Below, in pieces: positions 23,271 through 37,102 of a DNA stretch of 64,000 nt. A model generated the notes under the pieces. The model was not told the DNA's origin. It saw only the letters and a program-made list of their open reading frames with translations, and ran no database searches. Numbering within the stretch: position 1 is the first letter of the stretch; the number at the start of each line of letters is the position of its first letter. Made by a program: the position numbers and the translations under genes. Origin of the DNA: Augochlora pura (Eukaryota > Arthropoda > Insecta > Hymenoptera > Halictidae); the NCBI RefSeq assembly GCF_028453695.1, contig NC_135775.1, positions 6,526,046 to 6,590,045 on the forward strand, written 5' to 3'.

Positions 23271-25745
23271 CGCAGTTTGATGGATCAGTGCCAGAAATTG
23301 TGATTAAGAATATAATAACTGTGATTGCTATAGTGGTTAAGAATAAACTGCAAAGACTTCCGGAAACTGCAATCAACTGTTTGAAAGCACAATCGCGAGA
23401 TAACAAGAAAACTGGCAGCGACACCGGTGAAACAGTGAACCGTGGCTAACCCGGTTATTCGATGTACGCGTGGCCGGCATACACAGCTCGAAAAAATTGC
23501 ATCATCCGACCGAAATGTCATCGCTTTCCGTTCCGAAACCGAGCAAAAGTGATCTATAATGCCCCCGGAATCCCGAACGACCATCTAGTTTGCGGTATAG
23601 CGAGCTTTTGAAGTGACTCCAGACTTCATCCTTGAAATAGGGCGAAATGAACCCCGCGACACCGGAAGCTAGGGGGAACTTGGTTTCAATGAGCGAATTC
23701 TACTTAAGTACTGAATGCTTAACAATACACTTAAGCACCGAGTAAACAAACTTCTAAGCAGTGTAGGTACTGCCAGCTTTTAATGGTGAATCGAGTACGC
23801 GCGAGACACGCGTCTGAATGCTCCACTTTGGAGCTTCGAAAGCTGCTCCAAAAAATTAAGTACAGATGCTGATTCGGTCGAAACGCGGACATTATGCACT
23901 TTTGACAAAAGCGAGATTGGAAGATCGATATATTATTTTTAACTTTTTAAATATTTTTTAACATCCACGACCTGCAATTGGTGCACATCATTTCGATGTT
24001 GCACGAAGAACCACATCGACTGTACATAGATTTAAATAATGAAATATTCAAGTTGTCACAATTTTTATGGAACCGTTGAATAAGAATTCAATAGATATGA
24101 ACAGTGAAAAATTAAATATACGTAGCATAGGAAAAACCTTTTACATATACTATCTCAATACGCATAAACATTTCAATACTGAAATGTTCAAACTTAATTT
24201 AAAAATTAAATAAAATTTGGCAGAAAAAAAATGACACTAGTTTTCATCCAAAAAGTTCTAGCTCACCATAAAAACAAGATGACAATTTTGATTTTCCTTC
24301 TCTAGCATCGCGCAACGAAGACTAAAGTGCATCGTTATCGACAAGTAAACTCTAACAAGACGGAAAAAGAAGCGAACCTACGGAAGCCTACTCTATAAAA
24401 ATCCGAAATCGGCGTAACTATTTTCAGGGGTCAAGTGTCCGTCAAATAAATTGTAAGACGAGAGGATTCTGTTGATCCAGCGTTCCAGTTCGGTCCTCAG
24501 AAACGCAGTTGCAAGAAGCAGCACGGCGAGACGACACCAGACGAGAGGTGTATCTCGAAATAATCCCGGGCTCCATGACTGGGTCCGAGAAACGAGAATA
24601 GAGCGGCGGCCAATAATAGCGATAGAAAAACGAGTCCATGGGAGAAATTCGTATGGTGAGGAATCGAAACGGCCTCGTCGCGGTAATCGGTGCTCCAGAA
24701 ACCAGAAGGAGCAATTATCTCTGGAAAACGACGAGATAGCTATTATCTTGTTGCGCTGGACACAATGCAGTGGCCCGTTTGTTCGAGAATTCATTTCTGG
24801 CTCGATACCAAATCCACACCCCTCTTTCCCCCACTTTTCTCTCTCTTTTCTTCCGACCCGGTGTCTTTTATCCGACAGATAACAAGAACGATAACAAAAT
24901 GAGGAGAACAAGAGAAACGCGCGAACGACGATCTATCGGTATTGAACGCTGCTAAATCCCTGTTTCTCGAACGATTATCGAATTAATACGAGTGGAAGCA
25001 GCGTCGAGATTTCGAGCTTCGATTGGTGAAACTTTGACGATTATGGAGGGAATATTGTTGGTAACCATTTCCTTAATGCTCGAACGAGCATATTTCCAAA
25101 TTTTTGGGAAATAATATTTACCTTACAAAATAGTAGATTATTTTGTGTAAAGTCTCCGCCCCTTGAATTATTTGTCCTTAAATTTTATTTAACATTGAGC
25201 ACAGGTTAATTGCAACGACGCTAATTTATTCAATCTGACAATATTACATTTGTGGGCAACCTTAATGTCTTCATACAAGCTCAAAGTTCACTGCACCATC
25301 GGCTGATATCATCTATACCAGAAGTTTTGCGGACCGAGTAAATAAATCCTGGCATCTAATTAGAAAATGAGTTGATGGGCTGGAGCTTCATTACGGTATC
25401 TTGCGGATAGAGTTACATTTCGAAAGCACCCCTAAATTATAACAATTATTTCCCATGAGCTTAAACGGAGAACCACCACAAATTAAGCTACGTACACGTA
25501 TTTTATCTTTAGCCCAGGTTCATCGTTTACATCGGTTTTCGCTTCCAATGCACAAGTTTAAAAAGGGAAACTTAAAAAATAACTTTGTTTGCGAAATAAT
25601 GAATTTATATCACAAATGAATAAATTTGCACTGAATTAAGTGACGAATTAAGTAGATGAATTATTGATCAACGAATGAATAAAAAATAGGTGAATTAGGA
25701 TTGCAGATCTTGCGTCCTCGTAAATTCAAAATACTTGCAGCATTG

Positions 25746-25833
25746 TTAAAACTAGAAATACCATACCGGTCAAAATGACTGATAAAAACAGTATACATTA
25801 GCCACATTTAGAGCTCGGTATTTCTAGTGTTAA
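25746..25833. mobile_element. Short piggyBac-like MITE with TTAA target sites
   Basis: TTAA (25,746-25,749) and TTAA (25,830-25,833) flank an 80-bp segment whose ends are inverted repeats: left AACTAGAAATACC, right GGTATTTCTAGTG (one mismatch). TTAA duplication plus an ACTAGAAA-type terminus resembles the piggyBac superfamily terminal repeat. There is no coding capacity, so it would be non-autonomous. Confidence 0.6.
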
Positions 25834-28800
25834 TGGCACTAATCGTCAAGGTCCAATACTATCTACTCTGTCCATTGTATTCCGTTGAAAATCACCAAAA
25901 ACCTGATAAAGAAATTCTCAGTCTCTCGACACGGTGATTTAGAACGGCGAGTTTCGGTGCTCGATAGCTCCAGCGTTAATAAAACCCTTCGACGATCATT
26001 TCCCGAGAGGCTGGCCGGCTCTGATCGCGCGCGGACTTGTAGAAACGTATTTATAGCCACCCCAACAACATTTAAATGGCACATTTCGATAAGTTATTGT
26101 TCGGCCACCTCGTTTCTCCGAAGAACAGTGTTTTCCAGGAACCGTCTATCACCGGCAGAAAACTTTTCCAATCGATGGATAACGCGCGCGCCGAGTTTTG
26201 TTGTTCGGCGCTCCGTCTCGTTGCTTAACCCGGATAAAAAGGCGCATGACACGGCCCGGGGACGCTTACGATGCCACAACACGACGATTAAAAAATTACT
26301 CTCACGCGCGCGATAAACGGCAATTACGCGCACGACCGAGCTGTAATTTTAGATGTTTGTTTGCCGGACGCCGCCCTACGTCCCTGTCTTCGATCTGCAA
26401 ATAATCGGTCATTCGTCACCGTGAATCAAGAAGGCATATTCTTGTCAATCTAGATTTACTCGTCGGTAGACTGTGGATCTTTAATAAAAAAATATTTTTC
26501 TAAATAAATCGCTTTCAACTTATTAAAATGATCGAAGACGAAACGATACCTGTATTTGACTTCTGTGTCTTGCAACTGATGGAGACATGTTGTACTTTGT
26601 GCGAAGCTCCAAAGTCTATTTATTAGTCACCTCTTGCCAGTCAACATTTGTTATCCAAACTAGCCAGTGAAATATGACCGTTCAGATAATAAAACGGTCG
26701 TTAAGCTACATTGTTAGATCAAAGCCATATTGATTTGTGGCAAAGCATGCCGTGAAGATCGACTTACATGCATTGATTTACGTACACGAGATCGTGTTTG
26801 TATAATTAATAATTGAGAGGGTTCGGATCATGCAGATTGTACACGCCAATTACAAAATAGCCAAAGAGATGGCACCAAGTTCTGATTCTTCTTCGCGGCT
26901 ACACACCAACTACCACGCTACTTAAATAAATCTCTCCGCTCGTCTTCAGAGCCTGATGTACTCATTAGAACCAATAAAGTCGGCTGACTTATCGGAGGAC
27001 TTACTCATTCAGCTTTCTTTAATCGTCGTCCAGTAATTCTCTGATTACGTATGATTTATTCGTGCCTCTTACCGCGGAGAGTCGTTTTTAACCTCGGGTC
27101 AAGAATCGTGTCACATATGTGGGGTAACGCGACAATCGAGGTATTAATGGAGATTCGTAAAAATAAATTCCCGTTATTGGAGATAACAAGCCGAACCGAC
27201 CGGCACGCTCATTAACAACCTCTCGTTGCAATTGCTGATTACGTGAAATGTCTTCGATTACGCTTTCGGCAATAAAATCTGAATTTCGTGAAATTGACAT
27301 AAATATTTATAGCAAAGTGTTAATGTTCGCGATTCAAAGGTCTACTGGGCAGCCAGCGGCAGCAAAAGTGTTAATTACAACGACTGCAGGCCTGAATGGA
27401 AATTAGTGGTCCGTCGACGTGATGTTATAATAAAGAAAGGAGCAAATTACGGTCGCGACATGGTTCTGAACTGTATCGATACAGGAATGAATGGAGCGAA
27501 TCTGTTAACGAGAGGAAGTCCGTTCACTTCGATCCGAGAAGCGGGCAGGATCGCTCGAAGTCGAGCATTCATCGCGTCTTCCTGGAAACGCCGCGGAAAC
27601 AAACTGTTCGTATTGATGGCGGGAAAGGAGACCTCGTTAGGGACCCGCTCCTCGTTCAATTCGATTTAGGCCGGTGTATTGAGTTTAATTGGAAAATTGT
27701 CAGGTTTTCAATTGAATTTTCATGCGACGTTAATTGATACCGGCTAACGCGGTAAACGGGCCCAGCCGCCGACAAAGATGCGTCCAATCGAGCAACCGGA
27801 TCTGTCGTTGGTACGTACAAATTTAATTACCGTGAAATCGCTAACGGAGACGGCCACGCTATTGCATTAATCCCTCGAATCCTGCCTGCAAAGCGGCTCC
27901 TAAAATTACCGCATCTTCTAACTTTAATTATTCCAAAAAAATTTTCTTTTCTCTTCTTCCTCGTCCTTTTACATTGATATATTTCCTGAAGTCTTATAGA
28001 ATTCCAAAATTTCACCATTTCCATAGATAAAATGATTGAAATATATTGAAATATTCCTTTCCATGCATAAACAACAATAATATTACACAGATAGTATTAC
28101 ACAGATGTAGTTATTATATTTCTTGAAAAATAACTCCTTCGATGGTTATTAAAAAAGCAACAGTTCTATGGTATAACAATTGCTCCACCGGAGGATATAA
28201 TTTCTGCTATCGTTAAAAACAATTGCGTTGTTTCAGTGGTAAAATATAAAGCAATCTACGCTGTACATTAACAAAAGTTGGTTACACATCCACTTTAAGT
28301 TTTCCGTGAGCAATCTGTTAGCCAACCAGAGAAATTCCTATCACAAAATGGCACATGTTTTGCCATTTCCTCTCGAGTACACCGTCGATGACGCAATATC
28401 GAGAGTAAGTCGGCAATGACACGGTTTCCCCAGACAAAATCGACGTAGGAAAGGGAGCTTCCGCGGTTATTGGAACACTTGAGACAACAATCGAATGGAA
28501 AATTATATCGTGGCAAATAAATATTGAAACGACGGGACGCCCGGTGACGGATCGGATGACGGCCGCCAATATTTGCACGTGTACGTACACCGTGGCTCTT
28601 GACGTCGACGATTTTGCAGGCATAGTCGCGGCGTCGCCGCGGCCCGAATAATAATGGCCACGGGGATCGAGTTTATCTAGGCGTGCCAGGAATTTCGTAA
28701 ATACTCGAGGAAAGGAAACCGAGCACGAGTGGCTCCTGTTATCGTAATTAATCGCCCCGTAGGATCTTCGAGATCTCGAGGGCGTGAATGGCCACTGAAT

Positions 28801-29814
28801 GGTACCGTGAACAAACATTCCAAGCTTGATGGATGAGCCGGTTCTTCGCGAACCACCTTCAAATTTATAATACGTTTTCGCGAAATTCAACGTAACTTCT
28901 GTTACAGCTGCGCGAGGTCGTTCATAATTAATTTAGAATCTTAATCACATATTAACACAGTGCGAGCGGATCAGATTCTTGTAGATCAATCGTTCCGAAC
29001 ACTTGTATAATTATTGGACTGGGTTTATATTTAGAATAGTTAAAAAAATTGCAGATAAAAAGGAAATTCTTATTTCACTGATGTTGCTTGCAATTGACGC
29101 TAAAAATATTTGTTCTCCACAAAAATCCACAGTCTACGCGCCTTTCTTTTCGCCAGCGCGTAAAAGATGAAAAAGTTGTAGAAGCAGAGAAGTAATTGCA
29201 CGAAAGAGAAGCTGAATGGTCGAACTGCAGCCACCGCCGTAAGCATGATTAAGAAGAAAGAGATAACGTGGTCGATAAACGCAGATCAGTTTTTATGTTG
29301 TTTTCTACTGCACGACGTAAATAAACTCCCATCGCTCTGTTAATTTTTTGACAGAATTTCGATGGTAGAAATTATATCGATAACGGTGAATCGAACTTTC
29401 CGTCTAAGGTTGGTCCTCGGGAATTTCGTTATCGGAATCTTCACGATCTAGGCACAACTCTTCAGAAGCATTCTTCAGGCTTATCAGTCACCGTACCGAA
29501 AACTAGGGAACTTTATCGGACGCGGCGATCTAGCCACGATTTGTAGACGAGTCGAACGACAATGTAATTAGCAGCACGGCTATCTGTTTGCGCAAACCGG
29601 AGTCGCGATTCGGGGATCCTCGATCCGTTTAGGCGATAAGCCACGTCCTCGACACGGACCGTCGAGAGGGCCTAGAAATGTGTATCGAGAGGCCGGAGCA
29701 TAGAAGCCTGATACATCGATATCTGTGTCGTAGACCACCTAATATCCAAAATCGAGCCTAGTAGACGTGGATATCTAATTCGGAGCTCTAAAATAATTCT
29801 AAATATATAATCAT

Positions 29815-30310
29815 ATTTGAAAGAATGCTAGCTTTCAGGAGACAGCCAGAGAGACCTTAGTGAGTTATATAGAATAATCAAAAAGAATCTCAGAAAATTG
29901 GTTTCCAAATTTTCTACTAATTTTTGGAAAATTGCTAGTACGTCTAAAATGGCCAGAAACATTCTACCATTTTTTGGAGGATATTGCTAGTTCCCAGCTA
30001 CCGAGCAAGGAATAGTTACAAAATCTTTGTCTGAATAATCTCTACAAATTGTTTGAAAGATTGCTAGTCCCCAGCTAACATATAATGAGCAATTAAAATT
30101 TTTTAAAAATTACATGCAAGAAATAATTAAAAAAATTGAATCTGTGTGTTCCTATCAATTTTTTAAAGATTAGACTAACTCTCGACTAACGTGCAAAAAT
30201 TAATTCCATAACTTGGTCTAAGCAACTTCTACATATTTTTGGAAGATTGCCAGCTCCAACCCACTGTGCAGGAAGCAAACAAAAACTTGGTTCGATCGAG
30301 TCTCAACAAC
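29815..30310. repeat. Strongly diverged tandem repeat, ~75-110 bp unit
   Basis: Five or six degenerate units, each with TTTTTGGAAGATTGCTAG, C.CCAGCTAAC, an A/T-rich spacer and a TGAATAA/CTAAGCAA-CTCTAC-like block; recognisable starts near 29,820, 29,930, 29,980, 30,055, 30,160 and 30,237. Confidence 0.55.
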
Positions 30311-33300
30311 TTATAAAATCATCGAGTCATGGAGGGAAGATACTGCCACTCGATCGCGGTACTTCTATCAGATTCTACATCGACGTGTCCGCAAAGTGTT
30401 TATTCCTGGTCCTCGAAACTAACAATGCCAGAATCTCGTGTTCAAGTCGCTAGATAAGTCGATAAGCTCGATTACAAGAGCACTCGGCCCCCTCGTTTTT
30501 CTATAATTTCGGGGATCCGAGATTCCGTACTACAGAAACCGATTTTTAAAACGTTTCCATTAACCATTGACCAAAATACTCGTCATCAAGAAATGAGAAT
30601 ATTTTGTGTTATGTGTACAATGTAGGTATAATTTACAGTTTAAATTGCAATTTTGGTAAAAACTAAAATGTATTCGTTAAATATTTAGAATATTTTGAGG
30701 CAAAACAGAGATAAAACGTACAAATAAAAGAAAATAATTCTAATGGAAGAACTGTGTACAGTGTGAAGAAAGTACCGTGCTTCGTCAGTCACAGCTATAT
30801 CACTTATCTTTCGCTACACATTTTAGGTACACATGTTTCAACGAAAGCGCAACAACTAATTGGTTAAATAGTGTTATCTAGATTGAGAATCTTTGTGCAG
30901 TTATGAGAGATGCGACATTTGGAGGTGCAATATTCTAGTAAATCTCCTCCTGGAAAACATCATTAATATTTACTGCGATGACTAAAGACCATACCGTAAC
31001 TACCATTATCCTAAGCAACGCAAGTAAATTAGAAATGATTCAACATATACTCTAATGCTAATGTCACCAGGGTTCCATAAAATCGAAAACTTTCGACAAA
31101 ACAGCCCGTACGATTGACTCGAAAAATCGATAATTCACGATGGAGGACGTTTAAAAAATAAGCAAGCGAACAACATCGAACATTGGCACACTCGATATCT
31201 ATCGAAGACGTAACTGAGTCGCTGATTCCTCGATCGCTTCTCCTCCAACAGGGGAGAGGAAGCAGAAGAAAAAATACTCGATAAAGGCAACGCCAGTCAG
31301 CTGACGCGTTCGCAGAGTGCCGATTAACTGTTTCGAACCTCGGTTTCCCCTGACCTGACCAAACCCGGCGAGCAAAAGGGCCGCCACGTCGGAGAGGCGG
31401 CCAAGACGGTAAGGGGAGGTCGAGTGGTCCACAATCGGGGATGTCCGCGGTTTATTGGCCTGTTTACGACCATTTCAGGACTCGCTCGCTCTTCTCGGTT
31501 GAGTCAGCCCCAGGTCGCGAATGTTGGTAAATAAATGCACAGAGCGAATCGGCAGATAAGTTCCCGCGAACTTTGGCCCCAGCACGTGGCCCCTCTCCCT
31601 CAACCCACCGGTCCTATAACTGTCCGATTGCGACTGCTTCGGAGCCTCTCATTCATGCTACCAGTGAATGACAGCGTAAGGATCCACGGTTCTTCTTAGA
31701 ATTTCTGGGAGGGCTGGGATCCATGCGGAGAGGAGAAAGCCGAGAATTTAAAGCGTTTTCGAAAATTCTGACGGGCAAGGCCCGAAAATCGGGTCTTTGC
31801 TGTACGAAACGAACCGATAACAACGGAAGAAAATTGCAACGTTACCTCTTGCAGTGTTGAACATTTTTCGAATACCGTTTCGTTTGCAAAATTTTCTCGA
31901 AATATTTCTCAAATAAGATTTTATTCAAAGAATTTGTTGAAAATAATTCCCAAATATAATTTTATCCCAATAATGTCTCACAACTGCGTTTCCTACCTTA
32001 TCGCAGATATTAGACAAAGTCTGGAAATAATAATAATTTTAAGAAGTAGAAAGTCAAATAGAAATGCAATAAAATTAGTTTATTTTAGTAGACTGTAAAC
32101 TTTGATGCTGTGACTGAAATAATTGGGTCAATTGTGAAACATTAGAGATACACGGACAATGTTTAAAGATATTGTTGTATTATTTTCAGTTCTGGTTGGA
32201 TATCTATAATTTTGCAATCTACTAATAAGTCCGTCCAAAGTAGATTTTGAAAATATATTAAAATTGTTTAGAAACACAATACACCACCAATAGTTCCCAG
32301 CGCTTAAAGATTCAAAGTTGGTTCTTCGAAACATAATGTTCAACCTTTTATGCTCCGTTCGGATGACAAATCGATGAATGAGTATCTCGATTTCACGATC
32401 GATATACATAATAAACGTACACTCGGCGAGGACGTGACAATTACCGCTCGTTTTCCAAGTTTCTCGGTCTAATGGAAAGAAAAACTAAGCTCCGGCGGCG
32501 GACGGCAGCTCGATTGACTTTCAAATTTTCACGGAAACCGTGAATCTAGCTTGATGGCTTCGAACAGATTACGGAAGTCGGAAACAGCTTCACAGGACCA
32601 GGGGAAAAAATTCACGACACGTGTACACATAGGTAGCCATAGACGAATACAAAATTAACCGTTTGCGGTTGGAAACCGGAATGTTCTAGAGAAAACAGAC
32701 TTCTGCGGTGAACCGAGATATTGTTCGTCGAAAAGTACTTTCTATTATCAATATGAAATAATTAATTTTTACGAAAACTTGCGATACATTTGATGATGAT
32801 CTAATGTACCTGCGTATCACTATCCCAACGTAAAAATTTATATAAAGTTTATATTGCACGTATGCTTCTCAGTTTCTAAGAGTTTCAGATTTTATTATAG
32901 ATTAATGAATGATAATGGAAAATTATCGATCAAGTTACCCTGCCCAACGTTATAACAAAAGTTGTACAATACATTAATACATTCAATTTTTATCATGTTT
33001 GTGTGAGTACATGTTCCAGTGGATTTTAGAAGCCAGCAGTTCGATTCAATACTGATGGGAATCTTGGGTTCAGAATTCCTTCTCCTTGTTCATAAGCCGC
33101 ATGTACCTTTCATATTCTTAATAAAAGTTCAATGAACCATTAAAATACAATAGATCATAAAACAATTCGATCCAGAGTACAGGAAATACATCTCTCATCT
33201 CGATGAACTGTACTTTTGTTTACAGTACTCGATAATGCGTACGTGCAATTAAAAAATACCATAGTGCTTCATACAAATCTCACAACAATCCAAAACACTT

Positions 33301-34606
33301 TTGCTTAAGCTCGACTGTTTCAATCTCTACAAGTTACTCCGAGAATGTCTTAGACAAACTGCCCGAATTTCACCCTCTCATAAGTACACTTCAATTTTCT
33401 GCTTCGATCGCACAGCTTTCCAAGGCTCGCGTAACAACCAACATTAATCTTGCACGTTCCAGAAGCTTCGTAAAGACATTTAACCAGCTGCAACGTCCAG
33501 ATACCCGCCAGTCTACCGTTCCCGCATCGAGCAAGAGGAAAATAGATGCCTCAGCATCGCGAAACTCGCGAGCGCGGAATTCCCAGACGGGAAAAAGCAA
33601 GCTCTCGATAACTTTTCGAGCGAAGTTGAGCAGGAAAGTGGCAATTTTCCTGGACAGGTGAGAAAGCATTCCCAGCTCGGATGCAGTGAAAATCGCGCAC
33701 GTGTGTGGACGACCACGTGCAAAGGGAAGCGATCGAGCGCGCATGCGCCCAGCTCGAGGCGGGAAGTGCGCGCGAGCATCCCGACAGACGAATACAACCT
33801 CGACACGTGTACATAGACGCACCGTCGGCACGCGTGTATGCACAGCGTCGACGCACGCACTCGCAGGAACACGCGTGCAGCTCGAGAAACGCACGATCTC
33901 CCGTGGCAAGAAACGCGTCCGGTTAAACCCGTAACGTTAAGGTCGGTTGATTACCTTTCCTCGTGAAGCCACTGTCACCGACTGCCGAAAATTCCAGGGA
34001 GGCAGGACGAGAATGCCGCGAACGGGAGCCAGACCGGAGCGGAACGCGCGCGTGTTCGTGGCCGCGTGGCGCGCGTGAACTAAAGACGAGAGAGTCAGGC
34101 CGCTTGATCAGCGTGTCCCGTCGCAGCGTCGGGCGTGCACGGCTGCCATCGGTCACCGATAACGACCGAATGCGAGATTGGTCCGCCGGGAAGCGGAGAG
34201 GATCGTTGGTCATCATCGCCTGTCGTAGAAAGTACCAATTCCTTGGAATTCGGACGACATCAAGGTCCGACTTACTGGAATCGAGACCCTTTTCATCGAC
34301 ATACTCTATCGGCGATCTAGCCGTCTTGGAAACGGCACTACAATTTCTTGGAATAACAAGTTGTCCAAGCATGTGGATCAATGCCCTTTCCCACTTCTAG
34401 CCCTGAGGACAGTTTCGGAGCTTCGAAAATGATCTGTATAGCAAAACTATTCAGTTTCCGATCTAAAAAAAGGATTAATTTCTAGTACTTTCCCATGCAT
34501 CATAAAACGTACCAATTTCTAGAATCTTAAGGAAGCCCCGGCACTTGATCAAATGAATCAATATTCTCCTTCACTTTAATCCCCAGCAACTAATTAATTC
34601 TCCCAG

Positions 34607-34783
34607 GTTTCCTTGTAAACAAAAATCGACAATCTTGGGAAAGGAGATACGATTATTCGAGCTTCGCGGCCGATTTATAGTCGTTGCCGATTGTCAACAA
34701 CTATAAAAATGAGGCGCTAGATTCGAATAATCATCGTATCTCCTCTTCCCAAATCGTCCATTTCTGTTTACAAGCTGAAAGAC
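34607..34783. repeat. Long near-continuous hairpin (inverted repeat, ~75-80 bp arms)
   Basis: The left arm (34,607-34,686) and right arm (34,697-34,783) are imperfect reverse complements along almost their whole length. Key paired blocks: TTGTAAAC with GTTTACAA, AGGAGATACGAT with ATCGTATCTCCT, TATTCGA with TCGAATA, and an inner TTTATAGTCGTTG with CAACAACTATAAA around an ~8-nt loop. It could be a foldback element, a hairpin-RNA or a pri-miRNA-like locus; it lacks an obvious target-site duplication. Confidence 0.75.
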
Positions 34784-36978
34784 AATGAGGAAGAATTTAT
34801 TGTATTATGGAAATTCTTTAAATTGATTCTGATATATGGGTTACCGAGTTTCGAGTAGGAGAAGCTTTGTTCTTGGTCTTGCACTATGGGTGATATACTT
34901 AGGGGAGCTGTTGATCCTGATCTCCGACCTAGCCCAGGCACGAACCAAACTTAGCATTCAGTCTTTCAAGAATAACAATAGGAAACGTAGGACTGTCTTC
35001 CACATTTTGAAACTGGCTCCGGAAGACAAACAACACGTTCAAGAGAAAGACAATTGCTTATTATTCTTCAAAGAAGCCAATTGAATATGGATGGACACAG
35101 TAAAACACGAAGCAACCGTTTCGGTAGAATTCAACAGGAAATGGGGAGCTATCAAAGTCCACTGCATAAAGAAATGGTGACGAATATTTGCAAGGTTATC
35201 TGAATCTCTGACTTGGGCATTCTTCCCGCAGGACTAGCAACGGTTTGCCAGGACAAGCGGCGGGCTGCATCTGGAGTGGGAAACTAGCCGAATCGTCGCG
35301 CATAAAAATGGTAATTATCCGCCACGCGCAGCGCAAGTCCCGTTGATCGCCGATAACAAGTCTGGAGGCGACAGTCCGATAACCCGTTTCACCGAGAGAT
35401 TGCGCGACCACCGAACCCGTTTTTCGTCGCTACCAATCGCGGGGCCCGTTGATAGCGTTTTGCTCCGCTGACGTAACGACGGCGAAAAGTTTCGCTACAG
35501 GACAGGTGACGACAGATCCGATACGACCGGTAAACGTTTTCATCGAGAATTAGCGATCGTGCGAGCAGAGACCATTTTCGAGAAATAATGTTTCTCCAAC
35601 TTCAATCAGCAACTATCGATCAAGAACTACCGCCTGCCGTCGACACTTTCCGTAAACTCTTTCGCATGGTATCTGCCGAAGCCAACTTGTTGCGTAGAAG
35701 CTGAGAAAACCGACGCCGCAAGTGCAAAGTGTAACATCTGGTTTATTCCATCATTGGGCAACGTTTCTAATCGAAATTCAATCTTTTCGCGCCGCTTGAT
35801 TGGTCTCGGATGTCGCAGCGAAGACGTAGGCGACCGTCATTTTGTTAAACTAATCAGCGAATTTGACTTAAAACTATACTGAATACAAATACTGGAATTC
35901 GGAGCGATGCTGATTACCGTCTCCAAAGGTAGAGCACGTCTGTAATTTTATCCAGGAAGTGTCAAACGACGGAATAAGAACGTTTCTAATCAATAATTTG
36001 TAACTTAAATATTATGCGAGAACAAGTAACAATATTAACCAACTAACTTTTGAGTCGATATCGTATGCGAAACAAATCACATACAGATCCGTTGCACAAG
36101 AATGATATCGCTACTATAAATATTTCAGTTTCTGTAAATTTCAAAGTGATGGGACTAACAGCGATGGGAGAAATACAAAGCTCTTTTACAATCACAAGAT
36201 AACCAACAAACAATAATAATATGAAATGCCGATAAATTCATGATTAGTTCTCTAGAGGTTAACAATCTGCTGGGCCTAAATGGCGGGCCCAAAGACACAA
36301 TCGCGTCGCTAGTATTAAATTACCTTCACTGTACCTGCTGGTTGCATCCATATTATCCACCATTATGGTGTTCAAGTTGTCCCCCGAACATCTTGAACCA
36401 CTGTTACGTTCAACGATCAATTACATTTAAACGAATGCATCAAGTGACACTGTTTCGCCGTAAAAGCGACCGAATTTCGATGTAAATCACTTAACGGCGC
36501 GCAAGTAACTACGTAAATCAAGCGAAACATCGCGACGCGATGGTTGACAGTTATCGCGAGAGCGCAGGTGCAACCAGAGGTCGTGCGCTTGAACTTAGAA
36601 CGGCGAAGTTCGAGCATAAATCAAATAGACAACGTCACCTCGATTCATCCGGATCCGGCAGTTCAAATTGACGCAGAATTGGCCAGCGGGTTATATCGTT
36701 CGATCGATCGGGACTGGATCGGGCGAACCGCTTGTAGCCGAGCACGAGTTTCGACTGCACATCGTTCCCGCGTTAAAGGGCGACTACACGTGCAGCAGCC
36801 GCGACGTCCAACGGCGCGAACTCGCTGCACCAGAAACACAAGACTGATTCTCTTTTCGCTTCATTCGCTGCCGATTCTGTCGTAGAACGCGTTCCGCTCG
36901 TTCTATAGTAGTGCTGTACGCCCCGCCAATCAACTATTTAATTTATTCTGCACTACAAGTCGACCTGTTCACTGGTAA

Positions 36979-37102
36979 GGACGAATTAACTCGTCCCTGC
37001 AGGATTCCAACAGATTCTGTTTCCCGAACTTCCCGGTAGAGGGTAACTGCGCGCGAGTAGCGCCATAAATCTCGAGATGTCACTCGAGACGAATTAACTC
37101 GT
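36979..37102. repeat. Paired copies of a short palindrome (ACGAATTAACTCGT)
   Basis: ACGAATTAACTCGT occurs at 36,981-36,994 (within GGACGAATTAACTCGTCC) and again at 37,089-37,102. A third form, ACGAATTATCTCGT inside a 22-bp palindrome, lies at 46,292-46,313. Confidence 0.6.

Noticed and set aside
24393..24911. 172-codon minus-strand frame overlapping a 136-codon plus-strand frame
   Set aside because: Both strands open in the same GC-rich stretch, a typical compositional artefact; no motif on either.
28318..28890. 190-codon minus-strand frame
   Set aside because: No recognisable domain; composition mixed and no splice borders that link it to MCT-A.
31320..31360. GGTTCGAAA box on the minus strand, tRNA B-box-like
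   Set aside because: No A box, acceptor stem or anticodon arm can be formed around it.
33391..33909. 172-codon minus-strand frame, Cys/Arg-rich
   Set aside because: All six frames are nearly open across this CpG block; the Cys/Arg bias follows from ACGCGTG repeats.
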